Assembly (NCBI GenBank): GCA_026261815.1
Contig: JAMPIT010000566.1
Location: 28,545,001 to 28,609,000 of the forward strand
DNA: 64,000 nucleotides
From: Monarcha castaneiventris obscurior
Taxonomy: Eukaryota; Chordata; Aves; Passeriformes; Monarchidae
Reading direction: 5' to 3'
The notes under the pieces are model-generated. The model had not been told where the DNA came from. It did not search any database and saw nothing but the letters and a program-made list of their open reading frames with translations. The position numbers were made by a program, and so were the translations under genes. Every line of letters begins with the position of its first letter. The first letter of the stretch is position 1. Below, piece after piece: positions 14,339 to 27,975 of the stretch.

Positions 14339-14805
14339 TCTTACTCTAACACTCACACTGAGATTTTTGCCATGCTGCCTCTCTAGGTTGCTAGGCATCA
14401 AGGCTTTACTCCCAAACTGTGAGATCTATTCTGCATGCTGAGACTCTTTCAGATATCCTCAGTGGCTTGAATCTTCTTGCTAAGGGGTTTCCTTGGTTGA
14501 GAGCAACTGCTTCCAAAGGTCACTTTCTCTCTGTGGATTAGCCCTTTTCTCTGATGTGCACAAATCCTCTCATTCTGTACTTCAAGAAACGCTGCAGCAA
14601 TTGAGTCATGGCTCCAATTGCTACAAGCTCTATGTGGTTGTGCCCTACTGTGTGCTGCATGTGCCAATTGCTGTGTATAGGAGAGTTTACGTGAAAAGTG
14701 GTCTCAAAAAGGCATAAGGACACAAATATAAATATGTGCCAAGGCTAATAAAAAAAGTCATTCAAAGACCTCAAAGATGTCTTTTTTTTTTTTTTAAATA
14801 CCTAG

Positions 14806-14943
14806 GACAAGTTCTGGATGTGCTGGAGAAACATAGTCTGAGTGACAAAACTCTTGTATACTTTACATCTGACCAAGGAGCTCATGTTGAAGAAATCTCC
14901 AGTGCTGGAGAAGTCCATGGAGGATACAATGGCATATATAAAG
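14806..14943 (+). CDS. STS: STS, steroid sulfatase, fourth-from-last coding exon
   Basis: Steroid sulfatase is an ER-membrane arylsulfatase that hydrolyses steroid and cholesterol sulfates. This 138-bp exon (phase 1 in, phase 1 out) encodes the segment running from [12 protein letters not shown] through [12 protein letters not shown] to GGYNGIYK, aligning with human residues about 320-366. The Asp-Gln of TSDQGAH (codons at 14871-14876) corresponds to human Asp342-Gln343, which coordinate the active-site calcium. The acceptor is a T-rich tract ending ctag (AG at 14804-14805). The donor is aaag|gtgaat (GT at 14944). The first glycine codon is split with the upstream exon, which lies outside the window. 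STS is preferred over the related ARSD, ARSL or ARSH because the downstream exons match STS best. The human Asn333 glycosylation sequon (NDT) reads SDKT here. Confidence 0.95.
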
Positions 14944-17900
14944 GTGAATATTCTCTGATTGTTTTGAAAAATGTAAGAAGAAAGCATCTCCTTGGGTTTG
15001 CACCAAAACTGTAATGTACTATATGGCCAAGGTGAAAGTCTTCAATTTAAATGAAGTAAAGTAAGAATGATTGTTTTTATTCTTTTTAATGAAATTCAGT
15101 CTTCTTGTCTCTTTACAAGAGATTAATTTCTTTTTATTCTTTCACTAGGTAGAGGCTGTGCTATGTTTTCCACTCATATTTCAGGGGTCAAGATCAAAGA
15201 AATCCAGTAATTTTTAGAAAGTCATTCACCCAACTTGAAGCTTCTACTTGTAGAGAGAACAAAGTAAATTGTCCTTCGGTCTGATTTTTTTTTTCTTTTT
15301 TTTATATATGGTATCACAGAACTACAGAATCTCAAAATCAACTACAAATCCAGTTGAGCCTGGAAGGCATCTCCCAAGGTCTGCAGTCTCAGCCCCTGCA
15401 GAGCCGGGTCAGCTATAGCACGTTGCTCAGGATTATATCCAGTCAAGTTATGAAAATCTCCAGTGGTGGAAACTTCATAGCATCCTTGGGCAACTTTCTC
15501 TAGTGTTTGATCATACTCACCATAAAAAAAATTTCTTTTTAAATGGAGTTTTCTGTGGTTTAGTTTGTGCCCATTGCCTCTTATCCTGTCAGTGGCCTTC
15601 CACTGAAAAGAGTCTGGCTCTGTCCTCTTTACTCAGGTACACTTTTTACCATGTGTCCCTACGGATAGGTAAGATCCCGCTAAGCATTTTCTTCTCCAGG
15701 ATAAACATCTCTCTCAGCCTCTCCTCATATACTGAATGCTCCAGCTGCTTAATCTTTCATCACCTTCCTTTGAACTCATTCCACTATGTCCAAGTCCCTT
15801 GTACTGGGGAGTTCTGCACTTGGACCCAGTGCTCCAGGTATGTCTCACCAGTGCTGAGCAGAGAACAAGACTTGCCGGAAGCATTCTTCCTGATGCAGCT
15901 CAGAATGATGTTGTCCTTCCTTGCCAGAAGGGCACATTGCTGGCTCATGTTCAGCTGGTTGTTCATTAGAACCCTCCGATCCCTCTGTGCAGAGCTGCTT
16001 TCCAGCCAGTTACCCCCCAGCCTTTGCTTTGCTAGAGGTTACTGCTGTGAAGATGCAGGACTTGCTATTTCCTTTGCTGAACTTAATGGGGTTCCTTTTG
16101 GCCTGTTTCTCCAAACCTCTCGAAGGTCCCTTTGGATGGTAACGCAACCTTCCACTCTTGCCAGATTTATATCATCTGCAAAACTTCAAAAAGGAAAAAA
16201 ATACAGGCATGTAGGGTAAGCAATAACAATACAGTGAGGTTTCCAAGCAAGAGGACCCCACAGTTTTTAGTTAGTAGGTATCTGAGAAATGACCCTTATA
16301 TTTTAAGAGAGCTGCTAAGGAAATGCTACACAAGAAAAACAAGGAATGCCAAAGTCATGAGGTCTGTCTATCAGATGGGTCCCCTGGGGCTAAAACCAGA
16401 GTGAAATGTATCTTGAACATTAGTACATAGGCCTTGCATAGTGATTTAAATAATTAAGGAACCATATGGTTACGTATCTGTAGCTGTAGGCACAGCCTGA
16501 GGTGTTTTAGAAGCTCTAAAAAATATTTGCCTTCTAGAGTGCCAGACATAAGGTACAGGATAAATGATAAGGAAGCAAAAAATACACTTGGGAATATGTC
16601 TTCTTGAGGAACTTTGATTAAATGGAGTCTTTTCTCTCAAGCCTTGCAAAATTTTGTATTCATACTTACAGTGCAGAGAAAAACTTGAAATAGATCTTAC
16701 CTGGATTCATAAAAAAATCTGATTGATAGCTTAGTTGGGTAGTAATGTGGTTTCTTTTAAAAAAAGTAGCAAAAATCGTGTATTTTGCAGTTAACACCTG
16801 TGCTGTGCTGGCAAATGTAATATACAATGGGTCAGAAAATAATTGCAGTGTAAGAAACAAAATGATTAGTTGATAAGAGACATTCTTAATAAAATAAATA
16901 TAAATTAAAAGACCCATGTAATTAGTTGAATATACTTTTAACATTTTAAAATACAATTAATTCTGCTTTATCTTCCACTCCCTCCATCTCCAAATCAGTC
17001 CTTAATTTAACAGGTATATTACGCATCATTTTCAAAAGGACTGAAGTGGAAATGGTCAATTAATTGCATAACTAGCAATTTTCATACTTAGGAATTTATT
17101 CATATTAAAAGTCATGTGTGATGAAAAGTGTCTGTACATCTCTGGCAGAGTTAATGAGAAGCAGACCCGTGAAGCCCTGAGACTAAGGCACTGACATAGC
17201 AGTGTGCCTAAAAAGGCAAAAGGACAATCTTTGTGTTGCTTGTGCTCATGTGTGCATACATTAGGAATTTGCTTCCTCTGGTGTGTAATTTAAAAAACTG
17301 GGAGACATACACATCCTTTCTGCCTCCCTGTCTCTGCTAGTCAATCTCCACTACTTATCTTTATCTGAGTGCTGTATGAATGCAAATATGAATCAAGCCA
17401 CTTAACCCTCTTGTCAGAGCTGGAGCAGTATGCTGAGCAATAATTGGTTCTGCCCTAAAATCAAAAGCTCTCAACCAATCTCCACAATTCTAACTCACTA
17501 ATTTCTCTTGATACCTAGCCAAGTAAGCACCAATAATAAAATTTAGGAAGGGTTTGGAGAGTTAAGCTAGTGCTGCAAGACTTGATGCAAAAAGGGGAAA
17601 TTGCTATTTGAAGGTTTTATTACTTTGGATTCTAACTACAGAACCGTTCACCATAAATTTGGATGGCCCTTGAAATTAGAAACCACAGCTAACAGAGTGT
17701 TTAACCAGTTGCTGTCAGACACAGTCTAGTTTATCTCTGCAGTATCCCTTTTCAGAACACGTTACATTGTAATACTGAAATGATGGATCAAAATCTCTTT
17801 CCAGTGGCCTTTTTTTGATGATTATCAGGATCAGAATCTGTGTAGTAAATAAAATCCCTAAGAAGATCTCCTCCTAATCCTAGATAGTATGACCTTGGTT

Positions 17901-20900
17901 TATGATGTGAATCCTGATAATTTAGATTCTACAGAGATTCTTAACATCAATTGTATAAATTTTTATCATATAAAGATGGATTTCCACTTTGAATCTTTCT
18001 AAAGTCTGAGCACAGCCTCTACCACTTGTCCATGAGAACACAGTACTTTCATTTACTATTTTGAAATGTGGCAGTTGCAAATTTCATGGAACATCTTGAA
18101 GTTTAATAACATTTCCTAACTGATACAGGATAAAGAAGGGAAAAGTTTTTATATCTTCCCTAGCTTAGATTTGTTTTGTATGCTTTTACAGTGCCTCTTT
18201 GCAGAGGAAAAATTCCGAAGATAATTGGCTCTTCCATCTCTCTTATCAATTTTAACTGATGAGTTTTACTTGTCTCTAATTTCTTGTTATTTTCCTCTGT
18301 GAATTACTTGCCTTTCAAAACTGAAGTAAGTATACTAAAGTAGTAAGGGGCTTAACACATAGTAGCATCAAGGTACCTTAATATTGTTTTTGGGTATTTT
18401 TGCAGAGGGTGACAGGCTGTTTGTTTTCTCTTTTTGTTTCCTGACTGTTAGTCAGATTTTGATTCATGATAATCCTTTGTCTCCTAACCCATGATTAATG
18501 TTCCAGTAACTTTTCCTGAAAGTCTTTGTCAAAGATCTTTCAAAGGTTTAAATCTGGATACAGCTTCTAAAACAAAGAATAGTGGCTATTTTAGTAAGAA
18601 TTCCTTCCCAGCAACTGAAGGCCTTCTTACCTGAACTCATGAAGTACTCCTGGGATTTGTACAAGATGCTATTAATATTTTAATTAACAATATTAGCGAT
18701 TTAATTAATACATTAAGAATTTTACATTGAAATATGGAAAGTATTAGGTGTAACTGAAGTATCTTCTTTAAACTTTCGATGTAATTTTCCAGCTTCTTTT
18801 TTTTCAGTATGTTGAAAGTATGAAACATTAAGGTATTGCTTGTGTATATGACTTCCAGGATACCTGCACTGACTTCTTTTTAGGTGTTTTTCACTAGCTG
18901 CCTCATTGAAGCATGTCCACTTGAGCTAGTCACCATAGATTGCCTTTAGGAGCAGAAGTAAGTTTAGTTTTTCCAAGTACTTTGGATTTCTACTTTCAAA
19001 TAAGATGAGTAGAATAAATAAACAAACAGAATTTCCTCTATATTAACAACGAGCATAAGATGACTGATTGAAAGGAAACCATTATAGTCTTCTTTGGTAC
19101 CCTGAGATTTTGCATCTAAATGTTTTGTGGTAATTTTTATTTAGCTTCATAGTGAGTAATTTCTTGAATTAGCTTCAATGTGCTATAAAATATATATACA
19201 TATGGGATTTTCTGACGAATCTCCTTACAGCTCTGTCTTTTGGATATGTACATTTTGCCTGTACCTCAGATCTACATTAGAAACACTGTCTTTGTACTTA
19301 GGAAGCACTTAGCACAGTACAGACACTTGGCTACTGTTGTGCTGGGTCGTGAGTTTTGCTGTTAATGGAAGTAATGGAAGTGGAGCCAAACACTGATAAG
19401 GCCAAACTGTTTGAACAACATCAATTTTAAGTGCTTTGTGCCTTAGAATTAGGTATTATCATAGTTATTTTTAATATCCATAAAAAATAATAATTAATGT
19501 TTCCTAAGGACTTAGACCCTTATTTTTTCTAAATCTACTACAGATCTGTGAGACCAAAACAAGAAATTGAGGAATCAATTACCCAATATTTTATTAAAAT
19601 TTATTACTGTAATACAAGTTTATATACTGCAGTGAAAAGTTAGTTCAGCAGGGTATCTTGGAGCTGCTAGTAAACCTTTTCCTTCATGTAAGCCGCAGAG
19701 AAACCAGGCTGACCATTACTTTGGCCCAAGGAATCATGCTATAGCATATCTAGTGATATTTGTTGGAGTTCACTCTTGACTTGAAAGAAAGCAGTAGTCG
19801 ACCCTTTTTTTTCAAATGTACTGTATTTTTATATTCTCTCTGAAGTAATCGAGATTTTTAAATAATCAACCCATCTTGTATTTCTGACTGAAACAGAAGG
19901 TATCCTCAGAAATAATTTCATTTGGTTGGGCGAAAGGTCAGATGAAAAACAGCCAAATGAGCCATATCTGTTCCATTCACCTGTACAAGAATAACTCAGA
20001 TTAAAAACTAACAAAAACAGTACATGAAACAAGTTAAAAATCAGTAAAATAAAGAGTAAATTTGCCATTGAAAATAAATTGTTGTTTGACCATTTTGTAA
20101 AGTAAGCAATAGTAACCAGTCTTGGTTGTTGATATTTGTGGCATAAAATCCACTATAGATGGGTAGAATAATTAATTTCTTTTTATTTCTCTATCATTCA
20201 AGAGAATAAATTGGGTTTAGAAGCATTGTTTTTAGAAGAATATATGAAGGAAAGGGTAGTATGGTTATAATCCATGTGATTTAAGAAAGTTATTTAGAAT
20301 AGTTTTCATCATTAATCATTCACAAAGTTAATAGTGATTTACTGCAGAGTTCCCCTTTATATATCATCCTTTGTAAAACCTCTATTGCCAGAGTTAGGTA
20401 ATAGCTGTCAATTTAGACCAGAGGGAGAAAAAAGAAAGATATCTTCTTTTAGCTAAGATTTTAAATGAGGTTAAAATGGAAATTTGCCATCATGTTGTGG
20501 ATGACTGCAGAGAGTTATGTCTGCATTTTGCCTGCTCCTGCAGATTTTTCAGGAAAGGTGAATGTAGGCTATTGTTAAATAGAACACGGAAAGGTGCAAC
20601 TACTCAGAAAGTGCCAATAGCTACGCAGGAAAATACAGCCTGGTGTGTTTTACGCTTTTAAAAAACATTTTTAGACGAATTTAAGTGAACATAAATAACA
20701 AAAAGCTAGGTTGCCTACAGTTTGCACGGCATACAGGCTACTAGGTTGCAGCTTTTTCTCTGTTTCTGTGTTGTCAAGTTTGAGCAAAATACAAAACTAA
20801 TGAGCCAGAACCTTAAATATCAAGAGATTTTGTTTCAAAATAATGACATTTTGTTGGGTTTTTTTTTTTTAATTTTATTTTATTAGCCATTTAGATGTTT

Positions 20901-23809
20901 GCTAGATGTTTCAAGTATCAGTAGTAAAACCTTGATTTTTTTTTTTTTTTCTTTAAGGAAAAAGAATGCATATATCTTGAACAAAAATTAACAGCTAGAC
21001 TTTTAAAGATGATAAATGTCCAGGGATTTGGAATCGTATAATGGTATTAAGCACCTCTAGTCACTAAACACAATTCTAATAAAAATGAACACCATGTAAG
21101 CTTAGATAATAGAAGACAGTCTTCTGCAATGACCTGTAATTCCTGTCCTGATTCCCTGCTATTCCCAGTCTCCAGAGATGTGAAAAAAATATGCTCCAAT
21201 TAGCCTTTTGAAAGGAAAACAGCAGTCACTTCTTCATAGACGTAAGTGAGGAGAGAGCCCTGCTGTGGAATCCATTTTTGCTTTTTCTACCTTGCAGCAG
21301 GGCATCAGAGTTTGTGGAGTTTTCCTTTGTGCTTGGGTAATGTGCAACTTTTCTGACCTCTTCTGCGTTTTTCAACAAAATTGTACTGTGAACCTAAGCG
21401 CTGTGAAAGCGACCCCACATCAAGGTTTTAAGAATTGCAACGTGTGGGAATCAGATTTGCCACTTACCTTGAAATTTCTCTGTCTTCAGATTAGACAGGA
21501 GACAACAGTATAACTAGACTTTATTTAAACATCCTATTTAGCTAGCACTCTTACTAGGTTCAGTCAGGCATACAGAAATAAAAGGAACATCATACCTAAA
21601 GCTACCTGTGGTATAGATCAACTCTTGGTGTTGTCTGTCTGTTGATACTGTTCAGCCCTAAAGCTGCTGTCATGTGTACACAGAATTAGGATCTGGCTCA
21701 TGAACTAAATCATCTCCCTGGCATACCTGTTCACTGAAAGTATGTTAATTTGAGGATATCTGTAATTTTATGGCCTTATGCTTTTCTTGAATTTTTATTT
21801 GGATTTAACAACTCCCACTCAACAGGATTTTCTATGCACCGTAGCTCAGTCAGGATATTAATCTTTCCTGCTACGTAACACCTAATTCCCAACAAATTTT
21901 GAAAAACTTAATGACTGTTGTACAGGGATGGAATCATCTTTTCTACAGAAGACGTACACAGTCTATTGACATCTACACTGATCTTGACCTAACAACATTA
22001 ACAACTAATCAGCATACTTTTGGGTGAAAACTTCTTCTGCTAGGTGAAAGGCGTTCTATGATTCACCAAATAACACTTTATGGACTTAAATCTACATTTT
22101 CTTCAGACTTGTGTTTTGAAACTAATACTTTACAATAATGTAAACAAAAACAGTACATGCATCTCATTCTTGAGCTTTCGAATAGGTAGTCACGTATATC
22201 ATCATGAGAATGGGATTACACTGAACTCAGTGATGACAGTATACTTTTAACAGTGTTCTAGGAGACAAACACTCCTGTTGAGATCTTATCTTGGCACTGT
22301 TTTCCAAAAAAACTTAAGCAAATATTGTCACCTGACATAAGATTGAGTATTAGAAAGTCTAAGTTTTCCGATGTCAGACTAGATGTGTCCCTGACTATTG
22401 AATATTATGAATTCTGATAAAGCCCATGAAAAAATTAAGCAAAAATCTGACATTACGAAGAATCATGAGTTAATGGTCTTTCAGTCACAAGAAAAGGAAA
22501 AGATAAATTTATACACAAAAGAGTTGTCTGTCTTGAAGTTACTACTTACCTTTATGAATAGTGAAAAACCTGTAGAAAACCAGGTGGATTCTTAACCCCC
22601 TTTGCTGAAATGGAAAAGATCATCAAGGAGTCAGTAAAATAGACAACATCTATAACAAGGCCCGGGGTCAACACCAAAGGTATTGACATCTATGAGGTGC
22701 TTTGGATGTTTAAGATGCTGAGGAAACAGAACTGTTGAAGTACTTTGTTGTAATATTTTTTCTTTTGTTCTTTTTTTTTTACTTGAAAAGGGAGATACAG
22801 GAAAAAATAGGCTAATAGGAGTTTTGGCTGAACCATGAATTGCTATTTGATTCATTTAATGGTAGGAGTCCAACCCACATATTCCTCTTTTTCCAGAAAT
22901 TTTAAATGTATAAAACAATCTCAATTTACTTGTAAATGGCCCTGACCTTGCTTAACCACATCAAAACCCCATCTGTTTAACAGAGGTTTCTTTTTCAAGT
23001 GATCTATTAGTTTCAAAGGTCACCCTGAAGTGCTCTACATAGTCACAACTGTGCAGGACCTTGGTAACAGCATTTGTGATGCCTCTCCCTACAGAGTCTT
23101 GTCAATTATTTATTAAGTAATGGTGACCATGCTGTGATAAAATAAACTCATTGCCCTTCTGCAAAGATGTTGGGAGGACTGGGCAGTGGTGGATCTTGTA
23201 GAAATAATAAATTATTGCAATGCAGTGTTGAATGCAATCTGTTGATAGTGCATTTGATGCAACTGTGTTGGTTTAGAAAACAAAAAGTTCTTCACAGCAT
23301 CCTGAAAGTTTTCATCACTGAAGGAAATTTCTTTCTAATGCATTGAATTGGAGAATTCAGTAATATACTCAAATTAGTACTTTCTTCTATATAAGCTAAG
23401 CACCATTTTTAATAAAACTTCATGTACTTTCTCTGGGTTCATACCTCAGACATCTAGGTATAACTCAATTTTTTTATTCCTGTTTTTTGGTTATAGGTTC
23501 ACATGGCTATGGGGCACACTATCTAGACCAATTTCTATGTGAAATTTTTAATTTTTAATCTTCTACAACTACTTATTTTTTTGTGTAATTTAAATGCATC
23601 TCATAAGCTCTGTCTAATACATATTAGTAAATTTACTGTGAGAAACTACTACAGTAGGTAGAAAGTCTAGAAAATTAAGAACAAGGTTAATACATCTCAT
23701 GTAAAGATTCTAGCTAGACACAATGTTTAATATTTGGAAATTGAATCTTATGGGGTGGCATTATCTAAGAGGAAAATGATTTCTCAGCAAACAAAACTAA
23801 TTTTTTCAG
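14944..23809 (+). other. STS: STS intron, 8,866 bp
   Basis: It is bounded by a gtgaat donor and a ttttttcag acceptor. It holds one substantial antisense CR1 element (about 15315-16195), with the rest being AT-rich unique sequence containing short T and A runs (for example near 20861 and 20938). I see no additional exon, RNA gene or LTR. Open frames at 16132-16404, 21265-21513 and 22398-22595 have no recognisable product. Confidence 0.85.
15315..16195 (-). mobile_element. CR1 LINE fragment, antisense, about 0.88 kb
   Basis: Read on the minus strand, this is the 3' part of an avian CR1. The plus strand shows the reverse complement in the expected order: the 3'-terminal 'cagaa' block, 'ggttgctcaggattat'-like and 'tgtttgatcatactcacc' UTR blocks, 'tttgtgcccattgcctctt', 'agcctctcctcatat', 'cttgtactggggag', 'accagtgctgagcag', 'gggcacattgctggctcatg' and 'tatcatctgcaaa'. 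The 238-codon open frame on the plus strand at 15503-16219 is antisense to this element and is not a gene. Confidence 0.93.
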
Positions 23810-23969
23810 GTGGAAAATCAACAAACTGGGAAGGAGGTATTCGTGTGCCAGGTCTTCTCCGGTGGCCTGGAGTGATACAGGCTGGTGCCTATATTGATGA
23901 GCCAACGAGTAACATGGATATATTTCCTACCATAGCCAAACTTGCAGATGCACAGTTACCCTCTGACAG
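23810..23969 (+). CDS. STS: STS, steroid sulfatase, third-from-last coding exon
   Basis: This 160-bp exon (phase 1 in, phase 2 out) encodes [20 protein letters not shown], then the block containing [17 protein letters not shown], ending at LPSDR with the arginine codon split. It aligns without gaps to human STS residues about 366-419. The lysine of GGK (codon 23815-23817) corresponds to human Lys368, an active-site residue. NWEGG and TSNMDIFPT are conserved sulfatase signatures. The acceptor is ttttttcag (AG at 23808-23809). The donor is gacag|gtacgc. Nearly every difference from human is conservative, which indicates an active enzyme under constraint. Confidence 0.96.
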
Positions 23970-24417
23970 GTACGCTCTGTAGTCATCTCTGTTTTAGAGA
24001 AAGTGTCATGAATGTTCTATACATTCTGGTGATATCTATTAAGATAGAGGTGAGAATGTAAATAAGAAACTAGGTTTTATACTTGCAATATTATACTGTC
24101 TCTTTTTATATTGACATGCTGATAATATTTTACAGAAACATTGTATGTAAATACAGCTTAACTTGCAGAACAAGTACCAAGCACCAAAAAGATAAGAGAA
24201 TACCATAAGGGCAACATACTGTCAAATCAAACTTGGAATTACTAAAGGCAAAAATGAATGTATCAAAAAAAGGTTCTGTTCTGCATGAGTGAATGTGTTG
24301 GAAAAAGAAACTAGAAGTGTAAATTACTTTAAACGTCATGATCTCACCCTTGACCTGCTTAATATATCAAAACACATCAAAATGCCAGCTAGGCTTTTCT
24401 CACAGTTTTGTTTGGGG

Positions 24418-24450
24418 TTTTTTGGTTTGGTTTGGTTTGGTTTTTTTTTT
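24418..24450. repeat. (TTTGG)n pentanucleotide tract followed by T run
   Basis: Several tandem copies of ttggt/ggttt are followed by about 10 T. Simple repeats of this type recur in the window (47514-47575, 60514-60538). It is not coding. Confidence 0.85.
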
Positions 24451-26035
24451 CCTCTGTACCAACTTAGTGAAAATAATCCCATATGGAGTTTTGCAGCCTG
24501 ATAAGAAAAGCCACTGGACTTCCACAATTTAGAAGATGCTTTCCTGACACTGCTGTATCCCCAGGCTTTGTCTTGTTTGAGAGATACGCAGTCTCAGTGG
24601 CAAGGTGCCTCTTCCTAAATGCTGTTGCTATCCAAATACAGTAAGTGGAGAAACCTGTTGATACACATATGCTTTGAACACGTGTGACTCACAAACAGCT
24701 TTTGAGCACAAAGCATCAGGAATCCTCACGGGCAAGCCCAGTGGTGAACAGTCACTCTGCTAATGATTATTCATTGAGTGTTTGAAGGAAAGGGCAGGGC
24801 AGGACAAGTCTAAGACATGAAAAATTAGTCAGGTTGGTCCTGAGAGATGCTCTACAAGCAGCAATTCTGTTGAACCTCAGAAGTCCTGATTGTTCTTAAT
24901 GTGGCAGATCTTATGCATTTTATTTTCATATTGCTTGAGTGAATACCAAGTACTGATGTTTTCTTTGATCTCTTTTATAGAAATCCAAATATACTTGCAT
25001 AACTTCCACTTGCAGGTTGCTCCACTGTGATTCTTCTGTGTAGACTGATGCCACAAGTACTACTTCATCTCAGGTCATGGACTAGCTTGAAGTGTTTTTG
25101 ATCCAGCAGCTGAATTCTTATAACTGCATTGAATTCTTCCTGAGAAATAAGTAAAAATAATATAATTAGTATTCTGTCACTGTGAGGGAGCAGTTTAAAG
25201 AGGAATGGAAGAGATGCTCCTAGTTGAATAAGAGAAATTGGTTATTAGAAAGAAAAGTCTCATATATTCCTCTGAATCCAGCAGCTGTAGGAATGCTAGA
25301 GTACTGAAGACATTTTTCTGGAGATGCCTTTTTCCCCATCAACAGGCAGGCTCTAGAACAGAAAGTGTTTAATAGATATGCGTCTGTTAATAAGCAGGCT
25401 TGCAAGAGAAGAGTCTGTTACTCAGGCAACAAAACAGGAAAAACTGAAAGTGGGAAAAACTGTTTCAACAGATGCCCACAGATAGGGCTTCAAGCAGAAG
25501 GCAGTTATCAGACAAGGTAGCTTTTGGAATTCCAGGAAGTTTTCCTACCCATCGTTTGGGAAAAGCGCTACTCTGAATGGCTTGTTGCATACAGTTGCTG
25601 ACAAGAATTTAATTAACACATGCGACTTAAAAAGTAGTACCTGTCTTGTAGTAGTTACACTAAAGTAAAAAATGCTTTATATAATGGTAATGAAATGGTC
25701 ATGTATGTAAAGGTAATGAAAATTAACGTAGACTTTTTAAAACATTTTATAAGTTTCAAAATTTTTTAGTGGGATGTTGCTCAAAATGCTGTAGAATTAC
25801 TTGCGGATCTGTAAGCAAAACATAATTTCATCGTAAAATTTGTAATCCATACCAGGTCAAAAATGCAGATTGTGATTTCTCCCCTGCCAGCTGATGTCAG
25901 CAATTCAAAGGTTTAATTTAGGGAAGCTGTTAAAAGCCTTGCTTATTTTATAACTCAGTTTTTATGTAAATTGGCTGACTCCTTCAAAGCATGATCAAAA
26001 TTGTCCAGCAGCATTTAGAGAATTTATACGTATTT

Positions 26036-26058
26036 ATGTGTATGTGTGTGTGTATGTA
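26036..26058. repeat. Short (TG)n microsatellite
   Basis: An interrupted tgtg/tatg dinucleotide repeat of about 23 bases in the STS intron. Confidence 0.75.
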
Positions 26059-26514
26059 GTTGATAAATGCATATTTAAACAGTTAATTTTCAAATTCAAA
26101 ATTACCACTTCTGTCTTAAATTCTGACATACATAATATGCTGGACAGAGATATTGCCACTACTTCTGGGGATGCTGGCACAGAGCAGCATATTTTTTCTA
26201 GTTTTAGGGTACTTCAGCCAGGGTACTCCCAAAAACTTAAACAGGTATATGTGAAGGACTGTGTTGTAGCAATGTATTCACTTAACGTCCATTCACTTTC
26301 TCATTTAAAGAAAAAAAAGTTGGGGGAACAACTATCCCTAATTGTTTCCTTAGGTAATGTAAAAATTGAAGGGAAGAGCACTTGAAGGTCTTGCTCTGAA
26401 TTGATCAACTGGAGGTGGCCATTGAGATTTGGAGTTTTATAAGCAGCAGATGTTTCTTCTCAAGAAAGTGATATTTGAGTTATTTTTCTGATTTTGAAAT
26501 GCTTTCTTACTCAG

Positions 26515-26636
26515 GATTATTGATGGACATGATCTGCTACCTTTACTTCAAGGAAATGTTACTCGATCTAAGCATGAATTTCTCTTCCATTACTGCAATG
26601 CATATTTAAATGCAGTGCGCTGGCATCCAGGAAACA
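26515..26636 (+). CDS. STS: STS, steroid sulfatase, penultimate coding exon
   Basis: This 122-bp exon (phase 2 in, phase 1 out) encodes [20 protein letters not shown] followed by the [20 protein letters not shown] segment. It aligns gap-free to human STS residues about 420-459. [18 protein letters not shown] is essentially identical to human STS and separates it from the other Xp22-type arylsulfatases. The cysteine matches human Cys446, which forms a disulfide with a cysteine in the last exon. NVT is a glycosylation sequon absent from human STS, while the human Asn459 sequon (NST) is NSD here. The acceptor is cttactcag and the donor is aaca|gtaagt. If the intron were retained, translation would stop two codons later. 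Confidence 0.96.
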
Positions 26637-27975
26637 GTAAGTAAACTCGCCGGTTCACATTTTAAATATTTATTATAATTTTTATTGCAGCTTGAAAAGA
26701 ATCAGGAGGAAGCCTTGGGCTATAGTAACAAAAAAAAAAAGTTTAAAATATCTAGCCTTTTTCCTTCTCTTTAACTTTTCTCTTTGCTATTACATGCCTA
26801 TTCACCATTTCACTGTTTGACACTATTTTGTTGTTATGCATTAATGTTAAATATCAATGCAATTCTGAGATCTATGGTATCTGAAAATGTCCTTTTTTTA
26901 AAGCTTCCTGAGAGAGAGTCTGTGAAACAGAATGAGGTAGTCAAGGTTGACTCTTACATTGTCCTAAAAAGGCACCGGTAATAGGATGGTTTGCTGAATA
27001 ACAGTGCAAGTATGATGTCAGCCTGGCCATTTTTATTATTCAGATAGCAAAACATAGAAGAATCACTGAGTCAAAGTCATAATTATCCAGTGAATGAATA
27101 TAGTAATATAGAGTCCCTTTTCATGTTTTTTATGAATGACATAATTCTAATTTGTAGGCCAAGGAGAAAAGCATTTCTCACTGATTTGCTCTTTTTTAAC
27201 TAACAGCTCGCTGTTTCTGGTAGCACCTTCCACATTAACCAAAGCATATTTCCCTTTCTATAAAAATCTCTGTGCTGAATGAAGTTAAACACACATTAGT
27301 CCCATCTCAGTTGACATTGAAAGTGATGACTTGTGTTACAGCTTCAAAAAGATGATCCAAGACAAGCTTTGCCTTCAAAATTTTTAATTTAAGTGTTTTG
27401 GGAAAGGACTTGTTTAATAGTTAGTATGCAAACTTAAAGTATTTGGAAACTTTGTCTTCTTGGTCATCTGTAGGCTGACTCTCTACCTGTCTTGGACTTT
27501 TAACTAGGAAAAGGGAAAATATTACATATAATATTTATTTACCACTACTGTGCCTCTATGTCTTGCTCCAATAAATAATAAATAAATCATAAGGAATAAA
27601 TAATCATTAGGAAGAACAAAGCAATCAGATCTAGGACCATTTTGTATCTGCTGTTGGATGAAATTATTCTGCATCATGATGAGAGAAGTAGGCAGAATTT
27701 CACACAGGCAGAGAAGCTGTTTTTCTCAAACACACACCTTTACAAGGTGATATATCCCTTGTCTGAGGAAAGAGTCATCTTTGTTATTTACTGAAGGGGA
27801 ATGTGATGGGAAATGAATGGGAGCAACAATGGGGGACTAGTCTATTGTATTTACTTGACGAGCAACAGCAATGTAGAGTGTGTCTTCCTTTCTCTAAGGC
27901 ATTCAAATGATAAAGCCCACCCAGAACCTGGCAATAACATTTTTGTAACAGTGGGCTGGCTTTTGTACAGAAGGT

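Larger units (their letters stand above)
1..14805 (+). other. STS: Intron of STS (partial, 5' end outside window)
   Basis: This stretch precedes the first recognisable STS exon and is inferred to be intron of the same gene. I found no convincing exon in it. It is AT-rich, ordinary unique sequence. It holds one sense CR1 fragment (about 4028-4570), a CA-rich low-complexity tract (4714-4790), a perfect 14-bp hairpin (6277-6309), a short antisense CR1 end (about 13030-13105) and a 38-base T run (14300-14337). A 105-codon open frame at 517-834 looks like chance. An upstream STS exon too short or too diverged to notice by eye cannot be excluded. Confidence 0.7.
23970..26514 (+). other. STS: STS intron, 2,545 bp
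   Basis: It has a canonical gtacgc donor and a ttactcag acceptor. It contains a (TTTGG)n tract at about 24418-24450 and a short TG-rich tract at about 26036-26058. Otherwise it is unique AT-rich sequence with no recognisable gene or transposon. Confidence 0.9.

Noticed and set aside
14736..14805. An open reading frame running into the STS exon from upstream, with its own ATG
   Set aside because: The residues before the acceptor AG come from a T-rich splice tract and do not match any sulfatase. The exon starts at 14806.
15503..16219. A 238-codon open frame on the plus strand, the longest in the window
   Set aside because: It is antisense to a CR1 LINE fragment. The sequence follows the CR1 3' region in reverse complement, and the translation has no domain.
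23495..23560. An acceptor-like site followed by an open stretch reading SHGYGAHYLDQFL
   Set aside because: It does not fit STS, which continues directly from the 14943 junction to 23810, and no good donor follows.
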